Source: Cryptomeria japonica
Taxonomy: Eukaryota; Streptophyta; Pinopsida; Cupressales; Cupressaceae
Reading direction: 5' to 3'
NCBI RefSeq assembly: GCF_030272615.1
Contig: NC_081407.1
Coordinates: forward strand, 103,709,897-103,773,896
Length of the DNA stretch: 64,000 nucleotides
Shown: positions 48,122-59,723 of the stretch, one piece after another
How the letters are laid out: each line of letters starts with the position of its first letter
Numbering within the stretch: position 1 is the first letter of the stretch
Notes under the pieces: model-generated
The model's database searches: none
What the model saw: the letters and a program-made list of their open reading frames with translations, nothing else
Told to the model about the DNA's origin: nothing
Translations under genes and position numbers: made by a program

Positions 48122-48626
48122 TCAGACCTTGTATTCATCATTTGGCATCTTTCCTTCTAATATTTCATTGGCCTCGGGATCTTTGGGATGTTTTGCGATG
48201 ATGTCATTTCTCCATCCTTCTAAAATGCTAGTAATGATGTTTAGGCAGGGTTGCCTTGATAGTTCATTTGCTACCACATTATTGGATCCTCTAATATATT
48301 CAATGTCAAAATCATAAGCTCGGATTTTACTTACCCATTTATGTTGGAGATCATTTAGGTCCTCTTGATTCATAAAGTAACGTAGGCTATTATGATCAGT
48401 TTTGACATGGTTTCCCACAAACTAGGCATTGCCTAAACTTAGCCAAGGCATGCATGATGGCCAAGATCTCTTTATCATAAATCGAATAGAATCTTTCAAC
48501 TTCTGTCAACTTCATGCTTTCAAATGCTATGGGATGTTTCCTTTGCATGAGGATTGCTCTAATTCCTTCCCCAAAAGCATTACATTGCCATTCAAATGGT
48601 AGGGTGAAATCAAGGATAGCTGGGAC
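48122..48626 (-). pseudogene. Element D RNase H fragment
   Basis: Contains VPAILDFTLPFEWQCNAFGE, AFESMKLTEVERFYSIYDKE, and after a frameshift near 48410 VKTDHNSLRYFMNQEDLND and SNNVVANELSRQP. These are the standard RNase H and connection motifs of plant Ty3/gypsy pol. The expected catalytic D in front of A-S-G-x-G is changed. Unit C cuts it at 48627 after the putative target site GGGAC. Confidence 0.78.
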
Positions 48627-49821
48627 TGTAATATCCCCAACAATTTTTTTTTTATTTTTCAACAAGATTACAAACACAACCACACCCGTTAGGGTTAGAG
48701 TAAGAAATCCAAAACCAGCTAGAAGGAACCCTACACCTTTTGTTCACCGAGAGCCCAAGCTGGGAGGGTGAGAGCATATGGTAGCATGGGATCGTTAGAT
48801 ACAACATCAGATAAATGCTTATCACAATAATGGGCGGCAAGCCAACCCCTTCCACTTTCCAGCGGGATAGAAAAATACAAAGCTTGGCGGTAAACCAGCC
48901 AAGGAGAAATAAACATAACCAACACGAATCACTCTACCGCATATCACAACGGGAGGATAAACACTTAGCACAAACTCAACTCAACCGCTTATGCAGCAGG
49001 AGGACCATTACAACATAATATCACTCGACCGCTTATACAGTAGGAGGACGGAATTACAAATATCAAATGTAGGCGGCAAGCCAGCCTCTTCCGCTTTTCA
49101 GCGGGGTTTTCTTTTACAACCAAGAAGTGGTTGATAGTACTACTATTCAACCTTACAATATAGAGATAAATGATTAGAATAGAAGAACAATGTTGATCAC
49201 AAATGATAGCTACCTCTAAAACCAACTCAAGCATAAAGCAACTACTGCTGTTCTTTATTCTGAAAGTCAATAACACGCAAACCAACCATTGCCGAAAACA
49301 CCAAAATGCTCATAACTAACTCAAATCTACTCAAAATCACACCAAATCAAAAGCATAAGACTAATATGGTATAAGTGACCATTTTAGGACCTCAAACCTG
49401 CAACTTCGAAGTCCGAGACCAGATGCATGCATCCCAAGGCAGCTAGGGAAGGGGTGGGTGGCCCAGCAGAAAAGTTCGACCAGCAATAGAAAATTCAAAT
49501 CAGCAAACTATCATCTCCCCTTTGGAGGACATCATCACCGATAGGATTGAGAAAATCAGAGCCAATACCCATATTGAAACGCTCAGCAGGCAAGGAGGTA
49601 CGATCAAAATATTGCTTCAGCCACTATATGCCCAACATACACCAAAAAACACAGCAGCAATAAAAAAACTGAAAATATAATAGAAAACTCCATCACTTCA
49701 AAGCTCAATCTACTCCCCTGAATGAGAAATACTCTCTCACAGCTAGGTGCTATCTCGCAAGCACGAAACTGGTACAAGCTAGGAAGCACGCAACTTCGAA
49801 GCAAAGGTCTAGCACAATTTT

Positions 49822-50669
49822 TGTGATGTCCCTGATATAATTAAATAATAAATCTAGTTATTTTGTTATAAGGCCCCAAATTTAATAACAAATCTTTCGG
49901 GCCCTTTTATTTAATTAGATTAGACAAGTTTTGGTTGGTCGTGTCGGCCTGTTTGTAACCCTTTAGGAAGTTTCCCGAAGCCCATATATATGGCCGTGTT
50001 AGTCATTGTTGTAGGTATGCGAATTTTTGGTATCTTTTCTCTATCGTGTGAATTCCTGTTGGAGTTCTATTATCCACCATTTCAGAGGTGAAAGACCCTC
50101 CCTATTTGGTATTTACAGTTTCGGTGAGATTCACCTCTCACCCTATTCTGTCATTGTACTCGTTTCGGATCTGGCAAATCTTGAATTTTATCATTGTTTA
50201 CTTTCTCTGCATCTCTGTTAATCTGGTTTACATGCATAAGGAGGACTCCTAATATTCAGAATCCATTACTCCGAAAGGTCACCACACAACCGCTGAAGCT
50301 CACCATACCTCTGCATCTTCACAACCACACACCATACTACCACCCCTCCCCTTCTCACCACCGTACAACCTTCTTTGGCCCCACCGTACACCTCCCTCAC
50401 CATCGTACGGCCTCCTGTGGCCACACCGTACACCCTCCTCACCACCATACAACCCTTTGGGCTCCACCGTACGACCGCTTGACATCACCGTACGGCTATT
50501 ATACCGTACGCCTCCCCTCACTCCATCGTACAGCATTTACACCATACGCTGTGCTCTCCATCCCCTACCGTACGATCTTCCTCTCCCACCGTACATCCAC
50601 CCAGTCACCGCACGGGTGTCCCCTTCCACCGTACGATTGATCTGCACCGTACAGGTCCGGAACATTACA
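49822..50669 (+). repeat. 5' LTR of element E (848 bp)
   Basis: Starts TGTGATGTCCCTG, ends GGAACATTACA. A TATA box (CATATATATGG) is near 49983. The last 380 bp hold roughly twenty copies of CCACCGTAC(G/A) type; frames there on both strands are not genes. Confidence 0.95.
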
Positions 50670-50670
50670 G

Positions 50671-50682
50671 TGGTATCAAAGC
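50671..50682 (+). promoter_or_regulatory. Primer-binding site of element E
   Basis: TGGTATCAAAGC, one base after the LTR; one difference from the initiator tRNA-Met complement TGGTATCAGAGC found in element H. Confidence 0.85.
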
Positions 50683-50754
50683 TTGTGATCTTGCCAGCTT
50701 GTCGTGTTGTGGATGCAAGTGCACACCAGGAGGAGGTACCTTTCAGCCGATCGA

Positions 50755-51842
50755 ATGGGGGAACCACAAGATCCTACAAGAGAAGTCATGGCACTATTAA
50801 GGGAGCTAACCAAAAGCCAAGCTCAACTCAATGACACCCTAACCAGAGGAGAGTAGCGACAACAAATCATGGAGGAAACTTTATGACAATTGGCCTTGGG
50901 AAAAACGAATGGAGAATAGAATGGACAAGGCGATGATTCGATCACGGGAAGGTCAAACATCCAACACTCACATTCACGGCCACTGATGCCGACTTTTCCT
51001 CAAAAATCAAGTGCACCACGGGGGAGCAAGAACCCACCTTTCAGGAGATGCAAGCATAGGTGAGTCAAGATTGGAGGGATGCAAATCTCGAGGGGGACAT
51101 ATCCTTCAAGGATTATGTGGAGCTCCGGATGAAATACTCGGGCGGCAGAAGTCGGGGCCATTATGGACACTATAATAATGACATCAAGCGGAAGGTCAGT
51201 AAGATCAACATGTCATCCTTTGATGGGGTCGGAGCGACCTCGGCACATGCTTGGGTTCAAAAAGAAGATACTTACTTCCAACTTAGCCCAATGCCTAAAG
51301 ATGAAGCTATCAAGTTTGCAACACTCCACCTGGAAGGGGTCGCGCATGAATGGTGGCATCATGGAATGATCGCTCTTGGTCATGACCAGACAACTTCCTA
51401 TGTCGAATTCATAGAGAAGCTAATAGATTGATTTGACGGGAAGGATCTAGAACTCAATTTCAAGGAGTTGGCGCAACTAAAGCAGTCGGGATCTGTGGAC
51501 AGTTACATCACAGAATTCCAGAGACTATCCGTGTTGGTGACTGACATCTCAGAGCGAAGATTGGCGGTCTTGTTAATAGACGGATTGATGGAACCACTGA
51601 AAGGTTGGGTGAAAGGGTTCAACCCCAGCACGCTCACGGAAGCAATAAAAAAGGCCCGTAACATGGCAACATCTTCCTCTTCCAGAAGTTTTGCACATAC
51701 CAAACCACCTTTCGTTCCGAGGGAAAAGGATAATAAACCCTATCCGAACGGGTCATCGCTAGATGAAGCCACAAGACAGGAACTCAGAAGGAAGAAGTTG
51801 TGTTTCACCTGCAAGGAACCATGGGAACCATGACACCGATGT
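50755..51842 (+). pseudogene. Element E gag
   Basis: A likely start at ATG 50755 (MGEPQDPTREVMALLREL) has stops soon after, and the frame changes before 51060. From 51060 the frame runs through the capsid region (KINMSSFDGVGATSAHAWV, HLEGVAHEWW) with TGA at 51429, then LNFKELAQLKQSGSVDSYI and a basic region. It ends with the zinc knuckle C-x2-C...H-R-C (51801-51842) interrupted by TGA at 51831 in place of glycine. Gag forms the particle that packages the RNA. Confidence 0.85.
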
Positions 51843-52700
51843 TTGGGCAAAGGAAAGATTCACTATATTGAAGTGATGTCCGATGGAGAAGAGGAGCATG
51901 AAGAAAGCGAAACCCCAAGGGAAGAATCGGCCAAAGAAACCAGCCTAGCAGATAAAATCTCCACATTGGTACGGAGGGGGGGCGTCATTGCCACACTAGT
52001 GGGTACCCCAAGATGCAATGTATTTAGAGTACATGGTACACTCCAAGGGCAACGAGTTCTTGTTATGCTCGACAGTGGAGCCTTGCTCAACTTCAAAAAC
52101 TCGTCACTCGTCAACCGTAGGGGCTTGTGTACGAAGGAACATGAAGGGTTCGATGTCAAGGTGGCAGGAGGCAATCTCCTATCATGCACTCACCTGGTTC
52201 CGCAACTGAGTATCACCATGGGAAATTACATGATGACCGATGATTTCTTTGTTGTGGATCTGGATGACACGGATGTCATAATGGGCATTCAATGGATGGA
52301 GACCCTCGACCAGTACACACAGAGCTTCAAAAGGATGGAGTTCTCATTCGAGGTGGATGGCAAGAAGGTAGTTCTCAGGGGAATGTCGAATGGCGGCCCA
52401 AGGGAGATTTCCGCCAAAAGGATGGAAGCCATCTTCAAACATGATGAAGTAGTTTGGGCAACACATTGCTTGATCTCAACAAAACCTGTGAAAGGGCAAC
52501 CGACGTACTATCAAGATGGGGAACTTCAGTCAGTTCTGGATGAGCATAGTTTGGTCTTCACTGATATTCCACCTCGTATACCCCCACACCGAGGGTTTGA
52601 GCACACCATTGAGTTGGACGGAGCAAAACCAATCATCACCACACCCGATCGCCACCCGAACAAGTTTAAAGATGAGAGAGAAAACGATCCAGGAACTCCT
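51843..52700 (+). pseudogene. Element E protease and pol N-terminus
   Basis: Continues in the gag frame. An acidic linker is followed by a retropepsin-like domain with the active-site triplet D-S-G at 52071-52079 (RVLVMLDSGALLNF) and the closing strand DTDVIMGIQWM. The last part (DEHSLVFTDIPPRIPPHRGF) is the usual lead-in to reverse transcriptase. The frame is lost near 52670-52750. Confidence 0.85.
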
Positions 52701-53640
52701 CGATAAGGGATGGATCTGGCCCAGTTCTAGCCCCTTTGGTCCTCGGTGGTACTGGTGAAGAAGAAGGACGGGACTCTCAGAATGTGTGTCGATTATCATG
52801 CACTAAACAAGAAGACTATCAAAAATAGATACCCCATTCCTAGGATCGATGAGCTATTGGACGAACTACATGGCGTAATCTATTTCTCCAAGATTGATCT
52901 CCGTTCCAGCTACCATCAGATCTGAATGAGGGAGCAAGATGTGGAAAAGATGGCCTTTCGTTGCCATTACAGACACTATGAGTTCTTGGTCATGCCGTTT
53001 GGATTAACCAATGCTCCGGCCACTTTTCAGTCCTGCATGAACCACATCTTCAACAAGCAACTGCGTAAGTTCCTCAGATCCGAATGAGGGAGCAAGATGT
53101 GGAAAAGACGGCCTTTCGTTGCCATTACGAACACTATGAGTTCTTGGTCATGCCGTTTGGATTAACCAATGCTCCGGCCACTTTTCAGTCCTGCATGAAC
53201 CACATCTTCAACAAGCAACTGCGTAAGTTCCTATTGGTATTCTTCGATGACATACTCATCTATAGCAAGACCTGGAAGGAACATATGGGGCATTTGGTTG
53301 AAGTATTGGGGATTATGGAATCACAATCACTGTATGCCAAAAGCTCCAAATGTGAATTTGGAATGACCGAGGTCCTATACTTGGGTCACGTCATCAACGC
53401 CCAGGGGGTACAAGTTCATCAGGAGAAGATTCAGCCCATTTTGGATTGGCCTCCACCCAAGACTCTCTCGGAGCTGCGCGGATTTTTTGGTTTGTGCAGT
53501 TATTATAGAAGGTTTGTGAAAGGATTTTCACAGCTTGGGGCACCACTGACAGATCTGAGAAAGAAAGGATCCTTCCATTGGAATGCGCAGGCACAACAGA
53601 CCTTCGACAAATTAAAAGAAGTTATGAGTACATGTCCGGT
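52701..53640 (+). pseudogene. Element E reverse transcriptase
   Basis: Motifs in order: [49 protein letters not shown] followed by [16 protein letters not shown], and the catalytic F-F-D-D (DD at 53246-53251) in LVFFDDILIYSK. A 158-bp tandem duplication repeats the [13 protein letters not shown] segment and shifts the frame. Past it the palm and thumb regions read through YLGHVI and GFFGLCSYYRRFV. Confidence 0.88.
52918..53233. repeat. 158-bp tandem duplication within reverse transcriptase
   Basis: Units 52918-53075 and 53076-53233 differ at only a few positions. 158 is not a multiple of three, so the duplication disrupts the frame. Confidence 0.9.
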
Positions 53641-54025
53641 TCTAGCACTACCAAACTTCACTCACCCTTTCATCCTCGAGTGTGATGCCTCGGGTGAAGG
53701 CATTGGAGCGATGTTAATGCAAGACCGTCACCCCATTGCGTTCGAGAGCCGGAAGCTCTCGGGAGTTGAGCGGTTATATTCCGTAAACGACAAGGAGATG
53801 CTCGCCATCATACACGCACTGACGAAGTTTTGGCAATACCTCATCGGAGCAATGTTTGTTGTGCGAACGGACAATAACAGCTTGCGATACTTCTTGGAGT
53901 AGAGGGATCTGAATGAACGACAACAGAAATGGGTGGGCAAAGTCCAGGCATTTGATTTCGACATTGAATATGTTAAGGGAAAGAATAATGTGGTCGCTGA
54001 TGCCCTGTCAAGAAGGCCTGCCATA
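53641..54025 (+). pseudogene. Element E RNase H
   Basis: FILECDASGEGIGAMLMQ, then IAFESRKLSGVERLYSVNDKE and TDNNSLRYFLE, followed by TAG (53900) and VQAFDFDIEYVKGKNNVVAD. The D, E and D positions of the active site are in place; one nonsense codon interrupts the domain. Confidence 0.88.
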
Positions 54026-54099
54026 TGTTCTTTATCTCAGATTTCGACGGACTGGAAGGAATACCTATTGGTTGAATACTCTAAGAACACTTTTGCCTG

Positions 54100-55140
54100 C
54101 GAATTGATGGATGGTCAAGTGCAGGATGACCGATACAAGGTGGTTGACGACATCATTTATTACAAGGACAGAATTTATCTAGTACCCGAATCCAAGATGA
54201 AGGAAAAGGTTCTAAAGGAATTGCAAGACTCTCCCTTGGCTGGACACCCGGGCTACTTGAAAATCTACAGACAGATCCGTGAAAGGTTTTCCTGGAAGGG
54301 GCTTAAGGACGACGTCCTGCAGTATGTACGGGAATGCTCCACCTGTCAGCAGAACAAAACTGAGCATAACCTACCCGTCGGACTGCTGCAACCCCTGCCA
54401 ATTCCCGACCAGAAATGGGATAGCATCTCGATGGATTTCATTACGGGACTCCCCAAAGTGCAAGAAAAGGATTGCATTTTTGTCATAGTTGACCGATTGA
54501 CCAAGTATGCACATTTTTTTGCCATCCCCACAGGATATCGAGCAGTCCAAGTAGCCGAGTTGTTCTTCCGTGAGGTGTTCCGCCTACATGGTTTACCGCG
54601 AAACATAGTCAGTGACAGGGATAGCCATTTTCTGAGTACCTTCTGGATGGAGTTATTTCGGTTGGCCGGAACCGAGCTGTCGCCCAGCACGAGCTACCGT
54701 CCGCAAATAGCCGGACAGATCGAGATTGTGAACAAATGGCTAGAGGGTTATCTCAGGAACTACGTCTCAGCACAACAGTCGTGCATCGATGGCCAAAGAT
54801 TGGCTTCAGGAGAGTTTAGACATCCCGACGTCTCTCAAATACAACCTATAGAGGGCTCAGAACCAGCAAAAGATGTATGCGGACCGACACCGGATTGAGC
54901 GGAATTTTGAGGTTGGTGATCTGGTTTACCTCCAACTTCAACCATACAGACAATCCTCCTTGAAGACAAGTGGTAAGGAGAAGTTGAAGCCACATTTCTA
55001 TGGACCCTACAGGGTGGTTCGGAGAGTGGGTGAAGTTGCCTACAAATTGGAGCTTCCGGACGGGAGTCGAATTCACAATGTTTTTCACATATCATGTTTG
55101 AAGAAGGCCGTCGGGCAGCGCGTCACAGTGTCCAGGGATC
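54100..55140 (+). pseudogene. Element E integrase with GPY/F module, cut by element A
   Basis: Contains LAGHPGYLKIYRQIRERFSW and C-S-T-C-Q (zinc region, one histidine not evident), the core SMDFITGLPKVQ, VSDRDSHFLSTFWMELFRLA and GQIEIVNKWLEGYL with the three acidic residues, and after a deletion and frameshift near 54775 the segment YADRHRIERNFEVGDLVYL. The FYGPYRVVRRVGEVAYKLEL module (GPY at 55002) and HISCLKKAVGQRV follow. Compared with element D about 45 codons are missing after the catalytic E. The frame runs into element A at 55141. Confidence 0.87.
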
Positions 55141-55989
55141 TGTTGACGTGTATTTTGTACACAATCATACACAGAATAAAATACCCAAGGGTACCTTATC
55201 CTCTCTTGAATAAAGCCTCTGATTGCTGAAGATGTCGCAAAAAAGGATCAATCAGGGTGACTCCAATGTTCTTTTATGTAGGGTCTCTACATGTGGATAA
55301 GCACCAGTGATCGTTGTGAATGCTGTTTCATCAAGGGGCCTTACGTCCTCCAAGCTGTAGGAACAAGATTTCCCTAAACTAATAAGTTCTCAAAAAGATC
55401 AAAAGGTAAGGTTTGCAAGGGATAAATTCTAATCTAATCCTAAGAATGACCCAATGTAGGCTAGACTTGGCAAGATTCTACCAATTTCAATATTGCCATG
55501 AAATAACAACCTAACTGAAATTGATGCGATCTTCTAAGGTAACAAATGATTTTTTCAATTCATCAAGGATCATAGACACTACCACAAAGGCACATATCCA
55601 AAGCTCAATGACGATTGAAGGTTTAAGTAATTCAAGTCTCTCCAGTTGACCACACAAGGCGTTCCTACAATCAGTAAGAAGCTAGTGGTTTGGAACGTGA
55701 ATCTCAGCAAAGATCAAGCCCAACACTTAGTCCTTCAAACTTAAATACTACTTCGACTGAGAATGATTCAAGAAAACAAACAACCATGAAGATAGCCACA
55801 AGAATTGCAATAAAACACCATAACTTCAATATTTTATTGATCTCAAAGCCAAAATAGACAACAATTGTTTGAAATTCTTTCTTCAAAACTCAATCTTGCT
55901 ACAAAATAACTTTCTTCTCTCCAAAAGCTCTAAACTTCTAACTATTTCTTATCGCTCACTATTTCTAATTACAAAATGAAAATGAATGA

Positions 55990-56002
55990 GGGTATATATA
56001 GC
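55990..56002 (-). promoter_or_regulatory. TATA box in element A 3' part
   Basis: GCTATATATACCC on the minus strand, about 850 bp from the element end at 55141. It lies beyond the gene's stop and points outward, as in B and F. Confidence 0.55.
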
Positions 56003-56193
56003 ATCCTCAATTACAATGAACGGCCTAGATCAAAAGAAGATCAACGGCTGAGATTCTGACACCTAAACCCTAATTAGGGTTTTATTACAAAAGTTCCCTC
56101 TTTATTGAACAATATTAAATGCATAGCCAAATATTTAATTTGGCACAAAAATCTAGGAAACATAGACCAATGATAATTAAGGTGCCACGTCAT

Positions 56194-59095
56194 CTATAAC
56201 AACCTCTCTTCTAGAACCTTATTCCTTTTCCAATGCTCCTTTTTAGCATATGCAATGAATCTAGACACGATTCCTTCAATCTCAGCAATAGGAATCTCGG
56301 GAAGATTCCTCATTCGTTCTTCTAAGTGAATAATCTGATCAAAGGCCTTGAGAAGAGTTGCGTCCCATTCAGGTTCGAGTTCCTTGATTTTCTCAATCGG
56401 GAGCATAGTAGCAAACATTTGATCTCTTTGTTCATCTGTGATAACATTCTCATCTTTGCAAAAGATGACCTTGACCCTTTCTTCCAACTCTTGAAGATCC
56501 ACATCTGTCTCAACTTCGATCCTTCTGCCAAGAATAGTACATAAAACCCCAAACACCTTGTCCTGGATTGGATGGATGATCTTAACTTTCCAAGAGCTCA
56601 TAAGCTGGACCAAGCTCTTAACTTTCTCTGCTTCACCAACTGATTCAAAGGGAAGTGCTTGCACAGGAGATACTGCTGGATCTTGACGTCCCAAAGGCTG
56701 ACTGAGGTGGCTAAAGTAGCCTCTCCAAGCACCGACCTCTCTCTCAAGTTTTCTATTCTTTTCCATTTCTTCCTTAAGTTTATCTTTAAGCGCCTCAAAT
56801 GAATCAGTTGCCTCATCCAATGCCTGCTCAGTGGTGAGTGGACCAAGCTCAACAGTTTCTACATCATATTCTTCTGCAAGGATTTCACCCTCGTACTTGT
56901 CCACTGCCGGTGTAGCTATCTGCAACTTCCTGGCCCCTGTCTCATCTCTGATCATCTTGGACATTTTGGTGGCCTTCTTCTTTTCTGTTACTCCCTGAGA
57001 ATTTCCGACAAGGCTATCTAAATCAATCACATTATCTTCGTCTTCAATCACAATCACCCTTGTTAGTCTCTCCTTCAACCAATCTGGAATGGCGGACCTT
57101 GTCTCTCTAACTTGTATTTCTTTAGGTAATGGCTCTTCTTTTCGGAGAGGAGACGTCGCTTCATCATCATTCTTGTCTTCATATAGCTCATTGACCTGGG
57201 GAGATGGACTTGATGAACGTTGAGATGCCTGTCCTTCTTCATGCTTATCATTCTGAACCATTGATTCCATAGATTCCTCCACTTCAAGTGTCCTCTTCTC
57301 TTGTCAAGAAGATGTGCCGGATGAGCGATCTCGATTGGCTTCTTGCTTCTTCTTGGAAGATTCTCTTTTCTCATGTCTTTCCTTCCTCTTCGCACCTCTA
57401 GGATGAGGATTGCCTTCACTTACGCTTCTGGGGTGAGGATTGCCTTCGCTTGCGCTTCTAGGATGAGGATGACCTTCACTCACGCTTGCTCCTTCTGCCG
57501 ACCTTTCCTCCAAAGTAAAAGTCATAGGTATGTTCTGCTCTCTCAACTTTTGATGTTGCACATCAACCCATCTGCGAGTACAGGACAAAACTGGGGCCAT
57601 CAAAGCCTTTAAGTCCACAACCTCAGGTTCATTCCAATCTATCTTGACTGCCTTGTCCTCTCTATCATAAGAGGACTGGAGGTGCCTGCCACTGTCCTGA
57701 GCTTGATCGGCCACCCTGTAAACTTTGCATTTCCTGATAAAATCTAAAGGCAATCTGGAATGCATCTTTCTTTTCACTTCTAAATCATCTGAGAGATTCA
57801 TCCAAAAGTCTTCTACCTGACATTCATGCTTGTATTTTCTACCGTCTCTTCTATATACCCATAAGGATCAAAATTTTCCCTCAATGAAAAGAATGAAAAT
57901 GAATATAAGGCCAACTCTCTTTCTGCATCATCTAAAGCTGGAGCATTAGGACATACCTCAACTGAATTTCCTAGTATGATAGGTACAGGAATCCCATTTC
58001 CATGCCTGTGTCTAAATGCCTTCGCATAAGCTGCCAACTGCCTAGTCACCTCAAGTAGTACTATCCTGTCTGTCGGATATCTTGGCAACATATATGGAGG
58101 TGAAGGACACCCATGAACTCTAATATATGTAAACTTCTGAAATTGGATAAACCAAGCACCATACCTCTTTACAAGTTCTTGTGCCTCCTGAGATATCCGA
58201 TTGTGAATCCCGCCTTGCAGTGTCCTAACTTGTAGTTGCTTCCTGGTGGATGATGCAAATGAACATAAGAGTCACAAACTCTGACTTCTCCAGGTCCTCT
58301 TCCAATCACTCCTCTATGAGGTAGTCCTGCATATTCAAAACTCTTGATCAAGGCATATATGATGTATGAGCTCATGTGGAATGACTTGGTAGCCTTCAGT
58401 CTTCTCAACTATACATCCAAGCAATGGCTAATAATTCTAGCCCAATGAATTGTTCCTTTTCCTTGAACTATCACTTGGATGAAGAAGAACATCCACTTCT
58501 CAAAATAGAAGGCTTGAGGAGCCCCTGTAACTCGATTAAGTAAGGTTATCAAATCTCTGTACTCCGCCTGGAAGTCGATCCTATGTGGTGTGTTGGGAAT
58601 CTTGCTCAGGCGAGGACGACTTTTGAGTAACCAATTCTTGTTGATGATGCTCAAGCAAGTGTCTGGATCATCTTCGTACATGGATCTAGCTCCTTCCAAG
58701 CTTTTGTAAATCATATCTTTATGTTCTGGTAGATGAAGAGCTTCACTGATAGCCTCATCTAAAAGATAAGCCAAAGTATTTCCTTCCTTGGACACGATCG
58801 ATCTTGACTGTGGGTCATAATGGCGGGCACACTCGATCATCAGCTCATGGCACTGGATTGCTGGAGGGAAGCCGGCCGCCTTGATAATGCCACTTTCAAT
58901 TATTCTCCTTGCGACAGGTGATGGCTTTCCAATATAAGGGACCTCTCGAAACTTCTTCACATTGAAGTTTCCCAAGCTGGTATCTCCAATGTTGCTCCAT
59001 TTTGACACGATCTTGGTCTCCATTTCTTCATTCCTTTGATCTTCCTTCATGAGGGCTAGACGACTGGTGGATGCTCCTGCCTTTGGGGTCGCCAT
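56194..59095 (-). pseudogene. Long gene of element A, unknown protein (about 960 residues)
   Basis: ATG 59095 (MATPKAGASTSRLALMKEDQ) to TAG 56194. N-terminal half: CARHYDPQSRSI, DLITLLNRVTGAPQAFYFEK, IIQ-like hydrophobic run, SYIIYALIKSFEYAGL, FTYIRVHGCPSPPYMLPRY followed by P-T-D and T-R-Q, and later EDFWMNLSDDLEVKRKMHSR. Middle: three copies of a short SEG(N/H)PHPRS unit and Lys/Arg-rich, probably disordered sequence. C-terminus: acidic, with a likely coiled coil (EALKDKLKEEMEKNRKLERE). Damage: TAG 58409-58411 (glutamine expected), frameshifts near 58215 and 57830, TGA 57304-57306. Order and motifs match the gene of element B. No enzyme motif was seen; the function is unknown. Confidence 0.7.
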
Positions 59096-59386
59096 CTTGA
59101 CACCTCTCTTTGAGAACTAGCTCTAAAAAAAGATGCGAAATTAAGAAATTCGCTAGGCAAAATGAAGATCGAAGCCCTTTAGCAAATGCGCCTCCTTCAT
59201 CAACTTCACCACCTTGTGGGTCTTCAACGCCTTGAGGAAAACTCGCTCCACCTCTAACCCCCAACAAAGTTCGCACTCCTTCTTGGATTGAAATTCGCAC
59301 TTCCTCTTGGATTGAAATTCGCACTTCTCCAAATCGCATTTAAACAATGATTGAATGATGGATCAAAATGTTTCAAAATACCTCCC

Positions 59387-59393
59387 TTATATA
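59387..59393 (-). promoter_or_regulatory. TATA box upstream of the element A gene
   Basis: TATATAAGGGAGG on the minus strand, about 290 bp before the ATG at 59095. The leader contains a repeated GTGCGAATTTCAATCCAAGA. This is a plausible promoter for the gene. Confidence 0.55.
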
Positions 59394-59723
59394 GGCGCTC
59401 ATGCATTGCAATTGCCCATAGGCCGACTTGAAAAATAAGCCTAAAATAAATAAAAAATAAATAAAAGAGGAGGCCGACCTTTATTAAAATAACATCCCAA
59501 GCGTTCTCCTTTTTTATTTAATTTAATAATAATTAATTTAAATGCCTTTGCAATTAAAATTTTGATTTTTTAAAAGGCTAAATTAATTATTAAATGCCTT
59601 ATGCGAACTCATTAAATGCCCATTTTAATTAAAATATATTCCAAAGTTTTAGCGGATTTAGCATTTAATGCAATTCAAAAAATTTGGCGTCTAAGCATGG
59701 GAGATATTTGGGACATCAACAAC

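Larger units (their letters stand above)
36054..48626 (-). mobile_element. Element D: chromovirus-type Ty3/gypsy retrotransposon (partial)
   Basis: Minus-strand element. Its 3' LTR is at 36054-36662, then polypurine tract, chromodomain (37505-37690), integrase C-terminus (37673-38109), element B as an insertion, the rest of integrase (47436-48120) and RNase H (48122-48626). Unit C then cuts it; reverse transcriptase, gag and the 5' LTR must lie beyond the right end of the window. The order pol then chromodomain is that of chromoviruses. Many stops and shifts are present. Confidence 0.82.

Noticed and set aside
50194-50834. Pro/His/Thr-rich frames of 125-160 codons, repeated at 62880-63362
   Set aside because: They lie in the CCACCGTAC array of the two LTRs of element E; the same frames in both LTRs show their origin.
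55141-56202. A conventional 3' LTR starting TGTTATAG right after the element A gene, with AGAAGAGAGG as polypurine tract
   Set aside because: The required 5' copy is absent, while the TSD GGATC is at the far end 62291, next to a different start text. Elements B and F show the same asymmetry, so a lost 5' LTR is unlikely in all three. Kept as a weak alternative.
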